Positions 1-10,930 of a stretch of 64,000 nucleotides of DNA are shown piece after piece (position 1 is the first letter of the stretch; every line of letters starts with the position of its first letter). The notes below the pieces were generated by a model. That model did not search any database. It worked only from the letters and a program-made list of their open reading frames with translations, and was not told where the DNA came from. This stretch comes from Trochalopteron elliotii (taxonomy: Eukaryota > Chordata > Aves > Passeriformes > Leiothrichidae), in contig JANPWX010000619.1 in the NCBI GenBank assembly GCA_024734555.1, positions 1,810,736 through 1,874,735 on the forward strand. The letters run 5' to 3'. A program made the translations under genes and the position numbers.

Positions 1-3000
1 TACAGAATAAGGCATGGGAGCTATACTATGTGAAAAAAATGACCCTATGTGATAGATTTTTATGGAATAAAATCCCCAGTGAAACAATAGCTTACCTTTT
101 CACAGTGACACTTATTAGAACTTATGAGAATCATAGGAGGTAATCTCCTCCTAGAGGCAATATAACTTTGTATTTGTTTGTTAGAGCACTGTGCATTACT
201 GGGGAGATATGTAGTCCATTTTGTTTAGCTAAGACAATGCTATACTGTATGCCACAGTATCATAACCAAGTTCTTATAAACATCTTACTTGCAGATATTT
301 TATGATTTTATGGCTTCAGAAACAAATTGTTAAATCTTTTTAAATTGTTAAATCTTTTTAAACTTTAACAAAATATGGGTATTTTCCCCTCTATATTCTT
401 TACCTACCTTGTGCAGAATATGTGTATTTTCCTTCACTGAAATTCATCATCCACTGTTTCTTATAGGTGAAATATGAGAGTAAAAAATAGTACAAATTTT
501 AAGGCTTTTGTGTAGACTCAAGAGAGTCTTTCTTGCAATATGTAACTGAAAAGGTAATGAAGTGTAAAATATGTTGAAATGATTGGGGATTAAAAATCTC
601 TGGTGTGTAGTGACAGTACAATTATATTCCACAGTAAAGGTTCCTTATATTAAGTGTAATAAATAAAACTTTTTTTCACTGTGATTGGTTGTCACCACTG
701 TAATGATAGCTTTGACCTTCTTCCTCTTCAAATGTCGTTAGCCTGTGACCAACTAGTCAGGATGCTACAGAATGAATTGGGATGGCTGTACCTGAAGCCA
801 GCTGTTGAAGCAAAGAAAAAAAAAAGGAATATTTGATCACCAAAGACTATGTTGTAACTTGGAATCTTTCTGCCACATTGTTTCCCATGCACAACTACTA
901 ACATTTCCTCTCTTGCAACATGTTAAGGTCTCTTAAGGTGTCTTTAGCCACTCTATCTATCCCTTTAGCTCTAACAAATCTAGGTAGCATTTTTAATGTT
1001 AAGATGTTCATACTCATAGCATGTTGCTCTTTCTATTCAAACAAAAGTAGCCCTGTTCATTAGTTTGTGAGGGCCAACTAGATGACTGCAAAATAATTTC
1101 CAGTTTCTTTAGAAAGGTGGGACACCCACATGGAGTACCATACAATTCCTTTATTAATAAATCTGGATCATGCATCACCAAGTGCAAGAATGTAAGTCTC
1201 ATTTAACATGTAGTCTGAAATGTGAACACTGTAGAAATATTGAACTAAAGTGACTAGACATAGATCTTCATCAAAACTATGTCTCTTTTCTTTCCCCCCT
1301 ACTTTTTCTCAGTTACTCTGTCTGTCTGGGACACCTAACAAGTAGGTGTCTTGATAGCAGACCTGTTTATTTCTTTATTGTGCTGTTCCTATATGAAATA
1401 ACTGGCCCTTTTCTCTTTCTGGAGACTTGGAAGCATCATTCATACAAAGAGTTTAATTTTTCTTAACTCAGGGAGCAAGGAGTACAGCCCATTTCAGTAC
1501 TGCAGCTGTGGGATCTGTACAAGAACTTTCCTTGTCAACTATCATTTTTAGAGGTAGCTGTTTGTCTAAAAGGAAACCCTATCAGGCAGCAAGGGCCATA
1601 AAAATGCAATACATTTGTACTAATATTTGGTAGAGTTCACAAATATTATTGCTTTAACTATTTTGTGCAATAACACGTTAGTGTGTCCTTCTGCTTTAAT
1701 GATCTTGTAAGCAACTGTATTGGTGTCTAAAACCATCTAAATAATGATATTTCATCTCACTTAAATGTGTATTACTCATATGACCAGCTGCAAGAAATGA
1801 GAGTTCTAAATTTATCTGAACCTTGAGATGGGAGAACTGAAAACTCCTTCACTTTATGGGAACTTTTGATTAGGGTTTGGGTAGGTGGATAATGAAAGAG
1901 TGTAACATTGAAATGTGCCTAAATAACATGCTGTTACAAGCCTTATGATAGATTTGTGTTTGACTTAACAGCTTTTGGAACCTAATAAAAAGAACTTAAT
2001 TGACAATTTCTTGAAATTGCTAAGAAAACCTAGTGATGTTGGTAGGGTATAATAAGGAGTTTTCTCATCACTGTCTTCAAGATTGAGCCTATACAAAAAA
2101 AAAGGATTTATCTCTGTGGTAACTCTAAGTAATTGATATACAGACAAGGTTTGGTTCCAATTTGCCAGCAATAAAGTTGTAATAGGGTTTTCTCTGCAAT
2201 TTTAGCCTTAATGTGCTCATTCCAAAGAGCGGTATTTTTCCAAGCGAACAAATAACATCAGTAAAGCTTACGATCAGTAATAGCCCCACACTGATGCTCA
2301 CATTAAACTTGTTAAATCAATTCACTAGACACTTTCTAAAGTGGACTGTCTGTTTACTTTGACTTGCACCCTGTGAGGATTATCCATCAGTTACATTTAT
2401 TTGAATGATCTTTACATTTGAAATATGTAATTGTTCATGCATGATTGTGATTACAAATCTGTCTTCTTGATATTTTGCAGCTTTATTTTTGTGACTTATG
2501 ATTTTTCCACAGTTGTATGAAGGATATGGATATCTAGTGGCACACAGTAGAATGCATTGTATGTTTAGCCTTTTCCAAATCCTAAATGATCACTTTGCTG
2601 AATAATTATGGTGGCTTCTCTTGGTAGATATATATTTCATATTGCTGTTTTGTTTACTGAAGGTAGCAATCCACTATGTGCAGTATTGTTCTTCTAGGAT
2701 AAAAAAATTAACATATAAATAATGTAGGATTACGGTATTTTGAAATAATTAACAAAATGTGCTAAGTACTAAATGCTTTATTAAAGATGTAATTTAGTCA
2801 GATTTGCTGCATAAGATATTAGAGTGCAAAGAGCCATACTGTACTCTGCAAGGAATCATTTTGTAGATGGTTAATCTACCAACTAGGCTTCATTTTTCAC
2901 TCAGAACAAACCTGGTATGCTGCTGCACACTGCCTTTTGTCAGTAAACACAAAGAGAAATCTGAAGTAATCAATCTTTCTTATCAGTAGTATTCAGTATG

Positions 3001-4025
3001 TTTATTTTATTCTTTGGCTCAAAAAAACTAGACTAATATAAAATGAAATGTAAGCATTTAAAAGTTTGGAGTTGTTTATCTGCTAGCTAAGTACACATTT
3101 TAAAAGACAGCACAAAAACAAAATAGTGGCATTACTACATGCATTGAGGAAACTGAAAACATTTTAGAAAGAACTGAGGCCCTGGGAAAATAATGGGTTG
3201 TGGGTAATGGGAAGTTCCGGGATAAGGAAGCTCAATCACAGGTTTGTAGCTAGAATCAACATGGATTGTTATTACTGTCTACCAATTTTGTCGCACTCTC
3301 AAGGCTTAATCCACGCATGTAGGACACTGAAGAAAACCCTGCTGTCTATGAAATATTACAGCTGTTCCTTACATGCATTGCTTCCCTTCCTGGTGAAAAT
3401 AATTCTCTACTTTCCCCTTAAGTTTAAGTTTCTATAAGGTGCATGTTATATGGGATTTTTTTTGTTTGCAATAGTAGCCAGCTTGAGCTTCAAAGTATTC
3501 AGACAAGATGCTTGGCAGAATACGTGCCATCATATCCCCTCCCAACCTCACCCCAATTTTTTTTTTAACTCGACTTCACACATGCCCTTATTTTAGTTGT
3601 CTGTCTAATCTAATTCTATTTTTATGTATTTTCAAGAAAATAATTAGGCATAACTGGAGTGGTGATGTGGAGAGAAATGTCTGCTCTTCTCCAGAATATA
3701 CCAATATTCTATAAATAAACAGTACTGCAGGATCAGAAGAAACAGGAAAATGAGAATTATCATTTGCTGTACATATAAATATTTCATCCCGCCTGACCAT
3801 TTTCTTCACTTTCATTCATTATCTTTTCACATTGGAAGAATGGACTCTTCCCTTAAGCAACTTTTCTTTTTTTTCCCCTTTTTTCTTCTATGTGGGAAAA
3901 ACCAGACACTTCTTGCCTGTTCTAGACCCTGCTCTCTCCTCAGCCTAGAAATAGTCTGATATTCCCTTTTTCTGCAGAACAGAAACTACAGAAATGTACC
4001 CTTCAGAAAATCAGTACAAACCTTG
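1..4025. other. AT-rich non-coding stretch, no gene seen
   Basis: I see no recognisable gene, RNA or well-preserved transposon here. Reading frames are short (under 80 codons), run both ways, and show no known domain or splice-framed exon. The base composition is uniformly AT-rich and CpG is rare, as in avian intergenic or intronic DNA. The only local structure I can support is an 18-bp tandem duplication at 326-361 and scattered A/T homopolymers. Old repeats too diverged to recognise by eye may be present. Confidence 0.6.
326..361. repeat. 18-bp perfect tandem duplication
   Basis: Two identical copies of an 18-bp unit (326-343 and 344-361) lie head to tail. The unit is AT-rich and begins ATTGTTAAAT. 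This is most simply a replication-slippage duplication. Because the copies show no differences it should be recent or still polymorphic. Confidence 0.85.
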
Positions 4026-4596
4026 TGTCATAGTTTAATCCCAGTGTGCAACTGAACACTGCACAGCTGCTTGCTTACATCCCAGTGGGATGGGGAGAAA
4101 ATCAAAATACTAAAAGTGAGAAAACTCATGGGTTGAGATAAAGACAGTTTAATGGGGAAAGCAAAATCCACACATGTAAACAAAGCCAAACAAGGAATTC
4201 ATTCACCACTCCTTATGGGCAGGCAGGTGTTCAGCCATCTCCAGGAGAGCAGGTCTCCATCAAGCGTAACAGTGACTTGGGAAGGCAAACACCCTCACTC
4301 CAAATGTTCCTACCTTTCTGCTTCTTTATATGCTGAGCATGTTTCCGTATGCTCTGGAATATCCCTTTGGTCAGTTGAAGTCAGCTGTCCTAGCTATGTC
4401 CTCTCCCAAGTTCTTGCACTTCCCCAGCCTACTTTATTTTGGGACAGTGTGAAAAACAGAAAACACCTTGACTGCGTGTGTGCTAAGCAATAATGAAAAC
4501 GCCCCTGAATTGTCCAGACTGTTTTCAGCACAAATGCAAAGCACAGCCCATACCAGCTACTGTGAGGAAGGTTCACTCTCCCAGGCAAATCTTGCA
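4026..4596 (+). mobile_element. Solo endogenous-retrovirus LTR (avian ERVL-like)
   Basis: The segment opens with TGTCATAGTTTAATCCCAG and ends near TTGCA, giving the TG...CA ends of a retroviral LTR. Internal landmarks match an abundant LTR type I recall from neoavian genomes: a block near 4120-4160 containing GTTGAGATAAAGACAGTTTA, the GGAATTCATTCACCACT block near 4194, a TTTATATGCTGAGCATG stretch near 4325 that could be its TATA region, and the TTTTCAGCACAAATGCAAA block near 4521. No gag, pol or env sequence lies next to it and I saw no second copy, so it looks like a solo LTR left by recombination. The right edge is uncertain by about 10 bp. The flanking pentamers (CCTTG on the left, AATAC on the right if it ends at 4596) do not match. 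Frames inside it are incidental. Confidence 0.8.
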
Positions 4597-5789
4597 AATA
4601 CAAAAGCTTCTTATCACTTACTTTGATACCTTTAGTAGAAATTGAGAGTTGCATAGTCTTTGCCTCTTAAGACTTAATGAATGTTGTTGTTTCAAGTGTA
4701 GATTTGCTGTTTTTAAATATGGAAGACAGGGAGAAATAAGGTGATATCATGTCATTGTTTCCTCTGACCATTTCTACTGCACAGTTGCAACTGAAGTAAA
4801 TTGCAGGTGATTAGAGAAGATGTTGAAAATGTAAGAAGCTTAGTTATAAAATTTTTATATCTGACTCACAATTTAGTTGGGGTAGAAAAATAACATAATT
4901 TACATGGATGGCCTAAACTCTTAGGCCACAATTGATTGACATTTGCAGTATGTTTTTGCATCTTACAGCCAGTTAGACATTGAAACATTTTGACATACTT
5001 GAACTCTCTCTTTCATTTTTGGGGTTCATTTAATGTCATGGTAGCATCATCAGTTTGGGAAATGAACTCTAGAAGAAAGGGGATATATAGTAAGTCTGCT
5101 TCATCTCTGCCTTATCTAATACCTGCAGTCAGTCTTGGACATGGGAATCCATACCAATCAGAAATGGAAACAGATGAGTCCAGCACTCAGAGGGAATTGT
5201 AGGCAAATCCATGGCACTAGATGGCAAGGAGCAGGTGGGAGAGACCCACCTTTTCTCATACTGTGCCTGGAAATGTCCAGGATTGTGGTACAAAGTAACA
5301 TACCACAACGTTGGTGGTACAAATTACTGTACGCCAACAACTTCATGAGCAATAGAAATGACATGGCTGTTAATATTTTATGCAACTAATAATCTTCCTA
5401 ATATTTGCTACTGTGGCTTCTGCCTTCCTAGTTTATTGTTCTTCATTCTAATACTTCCTGGGTATTTAATATGATATAATTTTATTTTGAATAGGTTGGT
5501 AGTAGAATGGTTAAAGGGAAGACAGTCATAAAGAATACTTACTGATAAGCAACTTTTACTACATGTGAAAAATGAGGAATATTAGAATTGTAGGCACTCA
5601 GGCAAAGAACATTGCCCTTAATCTGGAAAATGCTTCTCATATGAAGAGGTGTTTACTGACTCTTTTGATTACTCCTTTATTAGTTAAATATTTTGCAGTT
5701 ATTTGTGGCAGCTCTCTGTTCAAATTTGAAATCCATTTGATTCTTGCACATATCTTGATATATGTACAGTAGTCACACACTATCAAACA
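4597..5789. other. Non-coding spacer between LTR and CR1
   Basis: This is AT-rich unique sequence with no gene or repeat I can name. Short opposing frames around 5135-5389 overlap on both strands and show no domain or codon bias suggestive of coding. Confidence 0.55.
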
Positions 5790-7430
5790 AAACTTTCAAG
5801 TGGGTTTTGTGTATCCCCAGTGAGGAGACTTCACAACTTCTCTGGTCAGTCTGTCTTACTGATCACTTGTACAGCAAAGTTCTTCCTCATGTTCTGGTGG
5901 AACTTCCTGTGCTTCATTTTCTGCCTGTTGCCTCTTATCCTATTACTTTGCACCGTCAAGAAGAGCCCAGATCCATCCTCTTGACACCCTCCCTTCAGAT
6001 ACTTACAGACATTGATGAGGTCCCCTCTCAGTTGTCTTTTGTTGAGACTGAACAGGCTCAACTCTCTCAGCCTGTCCTTGTAAGAGAGATACTCCAGTCC
6101 CTCAATCATCTTCATAACCTCCAGTGGATCTGCTCCAGGAGCTGCATGTCTCTCTTGTCCTGAGGAGCCCAGAACTGGACACAGCACTCCAGATGTGGCC
6201 TCACGAGGGCTGAATCGAAGGGCAGGATCACCTTCCTTGACCTGCTGGCAGTGCTCTTCTCAATGCACCCCAGGATACCACTGGGCTTCTTGGCCCCAAG
6301 GGAACTGCTGGCTCATGGACAGCTTGTTGTGCACCAGGACCCCCAGGTCCTTCTCAGAGCTGCTTTGCAGCAGCTCAGCCCCCAGGCTGTGCTGGTGCCT
6401 GGGGTTGTTTCTCCCCAGGTGTAGAACGCTGCATTTGCTTCTGCTGAATTTCAGAAGGTTCCTCTCTACCCATCTCACCAACCTGTTGAGGTCCTTCTGA
6501 AGGGCTGCTCAGCACTTGAGGGTATCAGCCACTCCTTCCAGCTTCCTGTCATCAGTGAACTTGCTGAGGAGGTGTTTCCCCTTCTTCCAAGTCATTCATG
6601 GAGAAGTTAAACAATACTGGACCCAGCACTGAGCCTCAGGGGACACCAATAGTGACAGGCCTCTAACTAGACCCTGTGCCACTGTTTATGACCCTCTGGG
6701 ACCTGCCATTCAGTCACTTCTCAATCCACCTCACTGTCCAGTGTCCACCTCACTGTCTGCTGTCCTCACACCCAGAGTTTGCGTGTGAGGATGTTGTGAG
6801 ACAGTGTCAAGAGCCTTGCTGTAGTCCAAGATGGCGAAATCCACTGATCTCCCCTCATCCATCCGGGTAATTAGCTCATCACAGAAGTCAATCAGGTTGG
6901 ACAAGCATGATTTACCTTTAGTGAATCCATGCTGACTGCTCCTGATCACCTTCTTGGCATTCATGTGTGTAGAGATGGCCTCTAGAATGTGGTGCTCCAT
7001 TAGCTTTCCAGGGGTTGAGGTGAGGCTGACTGGCTGATAGTTCCCTGGGTCCTCTGTCTTGCCCTTTTTGAAGACTGGAGTGACATTTGTTTTCTTTCAG
7101 TCCTCAGATCCTCTCCTGATCCCCACAACCTTTCAAAGTTGATTGTGAGCAGCCTCACTGTGGTGTCCCCCAGCTCTTTCAGTAGTTGTGGATGCTTCCC
7201 ATCAGGGCTCATGTACTTGTGGAGGTCAAGTTTTCCTAGGTGTTCTGTAACAAAGGGAAACCAAGGGAAAGTCATTCCAACTGTCCTTTACCCTCATCTC
7301 CTGGGTCAGAAGTTCCTGAGGGCTGGTCTTGTCAGTGAGGAGTGATGTTAAGAAAGTGTTCAGTAACTCTGCCTTCTCTGTGCCCTCTGTTACCAGGGTC
7401 CTCCTCCATTTAGTAATGGGTTCACATTAA
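5790..7430 (-). mobile_element. CR1 LINE, 5'-truncated, long fragment
   Basis: Read on the minus strand this is a CR1 non-LTR retrotransposon covering much of the reverse-transcriptase half of ORF2 and part of the 3' region. Plus-strand text such as GGTCCCCTCTCAGTTGTC (about 6019) and CCAGAACTGGACACAGCACTCC (about 6169-6190) is the complement of well-known CR1 3'-region sequence. Protein-level matches lie further right (see the ORF2 pseudogene). The 3' end, on the left near 5790, stops before the usual terminal short repeats, so the tail is missing or eroded. The 5' end, near 7430, is truncated as in most CR1 insertions. Divergence is appreciable, with several frame breaks, so it is immobile. 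Boundaries are good to about 20 bp. Confidence 0.93.
6260..7345 (-). pseudogene. CR1 ORF2 reverse-transcriptase relic
   Basis: The active protein would be the LINE endonuclease/reverse transcriptase used for target-primed retrotransposition. Only RT-region pieces remain, in different frames. On the minus strand 7275-7000 carries the N-terminal RT part with MSPDGKHPQLLKEL. 7000-6731 carries SQHGFTKGKSCLSNL and the motif-A-like AILDYSKALDTVS. 6660-6490 holds the remains of the GVPQGS-type motif B and the catalytic FADD box, here read as FTDD. 6481-6260 carries the C-terminal stretch with KCSVLHLGRNNPRHQ. The Gln of GVPQGS is a TGA stop (plus positions 6636-6638), and frame shifts separate the blocks, so no functional enzyme can be made. 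No endonuclease domain is present. Confidence 0.88.
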
Positions 7431-9394
7431 ACTATTTTTTTCTTTTGTACTCTAAATATGTGTCTGGTAAGAGGGAGAAATTTTATTTGGTAGCATTTGA
7501 TCAAAAATCACACGCAAGTTATGTGTTCTATTACCAGCAGATAATTTTTTATCTTTCAGTAAAAATCTCTCTACAAAGTCAAAGGTTCCTCCTGAGCAAA
7601 ACTGGTCAACAAACTGGCATACCAATCAAAACACACCAATTCCATTTGTCGTTGGCGTATGAGGGAATGATTGTGAAAAGTAGTGATTGTCAAAGCCAAT
7701 AATATTTGACTATTGACTGGTACACTTGGATTGAGTGGAAACTTGTTACATGAATTTGGAATATGGTTCAAACTGGCATATCTGAGTCTTTTTTGAGGTG
7801 CCTTGATTGTGCTATCACCTTTTCCACTCTGTTCTGCAAGGATTAAAAATTTTCAAAGCTTCTCCAACATTTCTTATAACTCTCATCTTGGATTTAGAGT
7901 ACAGAATTTCTGTTTATTGATAGTTTTTTTCCTCATTTCTGATTTTGTTCAGCTCTTCTGTGAGGATGGGGAAGAAGATAGGCCTAATCAAATATTTTTC
8001 CAACTAATTAAATGCATCTACCTAGTTGACAAGTGGAAAAGTAGAAGTATTCCTTTCACAAAATGATTCAAGATTGAAAAATCGTTATGAGCAGACCATG
8101 TGAATAATTGTTTCCCACTAATTTCTGATAAAACTTACTACAAAAAAAAATCCCATTTGCTTTTAAAAAAGTTTATCAACAGAACAAATTTTTGGTGGGA
8201 TTTATCAAATTTTAAGTAAAAGTTACTGTAAGTGAAGATTTACATAATTATTGATTCTACAGTTAATATCTCCCCTACACCTGCCTGTTTTACTGGTGAC
8301 CTGCTCGGTAGATAAGGATCCTTGTTTTTTCTCTTTTGGGTATTGCTTAATTTTATTTTGAATGGAAAGTTATATGGAAAATTCTTTTTAGAAAACATTA
8401 TTTATCTAGTATATATCATCATTTTGTTGATTAATATTTAAGATATAGTGTGAAAATAAAGTGAAATGTTTGGTGAGAGCAGCAGTTAATTAAATAATGC
8501 ATTTGCTCTTCTCAGGTTTATATTTTGTTTGAGGCAAAAGGTTAGCGACAAAGATTCTTGGGTTTAATATTGTTATGACGTACTTGGTTTATTTACTGCT
8601 AAAAGATCATAAATGCTAGCAATTCTTGATTTACATCAGGAAGAAATTCACTACCTTACTAGAGTCATACCTGAATTCTTACATAAAAGCATTTTTTTTT
8701 ATTATTTCCAGTCCATTCTCCAACATTGTAGAGCTATGGATCTATTCTTCTATAAGGGTCTGTACTACGCACTTCTGGCATTTGCATATTTGAAGATTAT
8801 TCCCAGAGTCGTAATTGCTGCCTGTAACCCTTGATTGGCTAGGAAACTGATTAATCTTGCCCCTTGGTCACAATTAAAAGAAAAATATATCTAAAGACGA
8901 ATAACAGCAGCTGAATCATCCCTTCTGTCTTGTATGTGTTCTGTCTTCATTAATCTGATCCTTTTTTCTTTATCTTTCTTTAAATCAAATTCTGTTACAG
9001 CTTGTGCTGCTAATTTCTAAGGACACTGGTTCAGTGACCATTTCCTAGATGGATAAGATCTTCAAAGACAGCAAGGATTGTTCAGCCACTGCTTACAGTG
9101 ATATCCATTAGCCATTGATAACATGCTCTCCACTGTACCCTTGCTAAAGCAGCCACGTAAGAGGTCGTTGGTGAGCACAGAGATGTTTGGAGAAGTTGGG
9201 ATTAAAGACCCAAAGAGCAGAAGCTTCAGTATAATATTATAGCACCTTGTGAGATGGTGAGAATGAGGTAGATTGAAGTATGCTACTCTGGATCTAGAAT
9301 GGGAAGGTCGTAAACTGTAAAATAGTAGGAAAGCACAGGATTGAGTATGGGAAGCATGCAGAGTGAGAACTGAGTAAGGAAAGTAATAGGTAAG

Positions 9395-9540
9395 TACACA
9401 GGAGGAAATAGAGTCTGTGTGACAAGGAGAGGGTCTGGAAGAGGAAAGTAGAAAATATGACAAAGAAGTGTTAGCAATAAGGAGAGATAGATGGAGAGTT
9501 GCAAAAGAGTATGGGGAGGGAGGGAGGTCACATTAGTTTG
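9395..9540. repeat. Purine-rich (GA-biased) strand-asymmetric tract
   Basis: The plus strand is dominated by A and G over roughly 150 bases, with runs such as GGGGAGGGAGGGAGG at about 9514. The complement is therefore C/T-rich, which explains the Ser/Pro/Leu-rich minus-strand frames here. It is low-complexity sequence that could adopt triplex or other non-B structure, but nothing shows that it does. Confidence 0.55.
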
Positions 9541-10908
9541 GGTCAATCCCCAGATGTAAGTCGATATTTACTTGTAAAGTATAAAAGTTAGTTGGGAAAA
9601 CAGCCCAAGCAAATATTGATTTAAACCAATATTGTTGTTCCCTTTATCACTCTGACACTACAAGCTGAACTCTTCTTTATTTATTTACAGGTAGGTATAG
9701 TGCACATAACTTTGATGTAGGCTTTTAGGCTTGCTACCAGTGATCTGAAGCTTTGCCTATGAAAACTGTCCTTTCTTGGTGTCAAAAGTAATACAGTCTT
9801 AAAAAGCAGTACAGAGCCTCTCCTAAGTGACCTACCAATCATGCTAAACTGAAGTGTTATTTGCAGTGGGTTTGTAAGGTTGTTTAATAATTCCCAGAGG
9901 ACAGAAATGAGACAGTGAAATGCATTTCACTTTAAAACTGTGGACAAACCTGTGTTGTGTGGTTCTGAAGGTGAAAGCTGGTGTTTATATCCAGTAAGAC
10001 TCATGGGCTAAAGCAATTCATGAACTTGCTGGAAAATCTTACGAAGGAGGTGTATGCTGCTTTGAAAGTTTCTTGTTTCTTTTTCTTGCCTATGTAGATT
10101 GTTGAACAGATGCTGAATAATGTACATGATAGAAATAGTTCAATTTCAGAAGTATTTAAATAATGACAGAATCGATGATCAGCTGATAAACTTGCAGTGA
10201 GGAATATTTAGTATTTCACTATTCCAGTTTTCTCACCAGACAGATAGTTGTTATGTATGTGCTATACAAAACCACAATGGCTTAGTTTTTAAATTTCCCT
10301 TTTTGCTTTATGCACTGATTCTTTGGTAGAGAAGTGCCTGACTATAAGAATAAGTTTTAATACTTAAATTTGGTAGTAATTCATAGCTCCACTTTACGTC
10401 TGACACTAAAAAGAATTGCTGAGTTTCCTGTAGGGTTCAAATTAATAGCTATGTGTTGCTAGAGAAGATTCTGTTGATATACCCTCCCTCCTTGCTTCAA
10501 ACTTTCTTTTATGTTGAGATGACTCAAAGATAAGAGCTAGATGTATTTTACTTGTCAAGTAGTTCCATGGCTTTCATTTAATAAATAACTTTCACAGAGA
10601 TGAAATTTCTCAGCTTCACTTCCAGATCCTGTATTTCTATACAGGTCTGAACTTGAGTTCAATAGGAGTAAAAGATACAACTAAGAGATCAATAAGTTGT
10701 CCTCATTTTCTTACTTTCTTCTGATTCATTACACATGCAGATGAGTTGAAGTGCAGTAAATGATAAAGCTGATTGATGGACTTGCATGCTATTATCTGAA
10801 AGGTCATATTTTCACCTGATTCCCTAGGAATTTTCTGGATGCAGAATCTAAGTGATTTCAGTCAAAACCCAAGGTTATACATTTAATGAATGTTATTAAC
10901 ATATGTTA

Positions 10909-10930
10909 TTTAATAATTCAAATTATTAAA
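10909..10930. repeat. Perfect AT palindrome, 10-bp arms, 2-nt loop
   Basis: The arms TTTAATAATT (10909-10918) and AATTATTAAA (10921-10930) are exact reverse complements separated by CA. AT-rich palindromes of this size occur by chance in this composition but can extrude as small cruciforms. Confidence 0.8.

Noticed and set aside
4021..4601. CCTTG as target-site duplication of the 4.0-kb LTR
   Set aside because: The pentamer after the likely right end (AATAC) does not match. Shifting the end to force a match (TCTTG) would remove the canonical CA terminus.
5846..6187. 113-codon minus-strand frame with LEYLSYKDRLREL
   Set aside because: This is translated CR1 3'-region sequence, part of the transposon rather than a host gene.
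9062..9463. 133-codon minus-strand frame rich in Ser/Leu
   Set aside because: It is the complement of a purine-rich tract, with no domain; the overlapping frame 9283-9546 is also open. This is a composition artefact.
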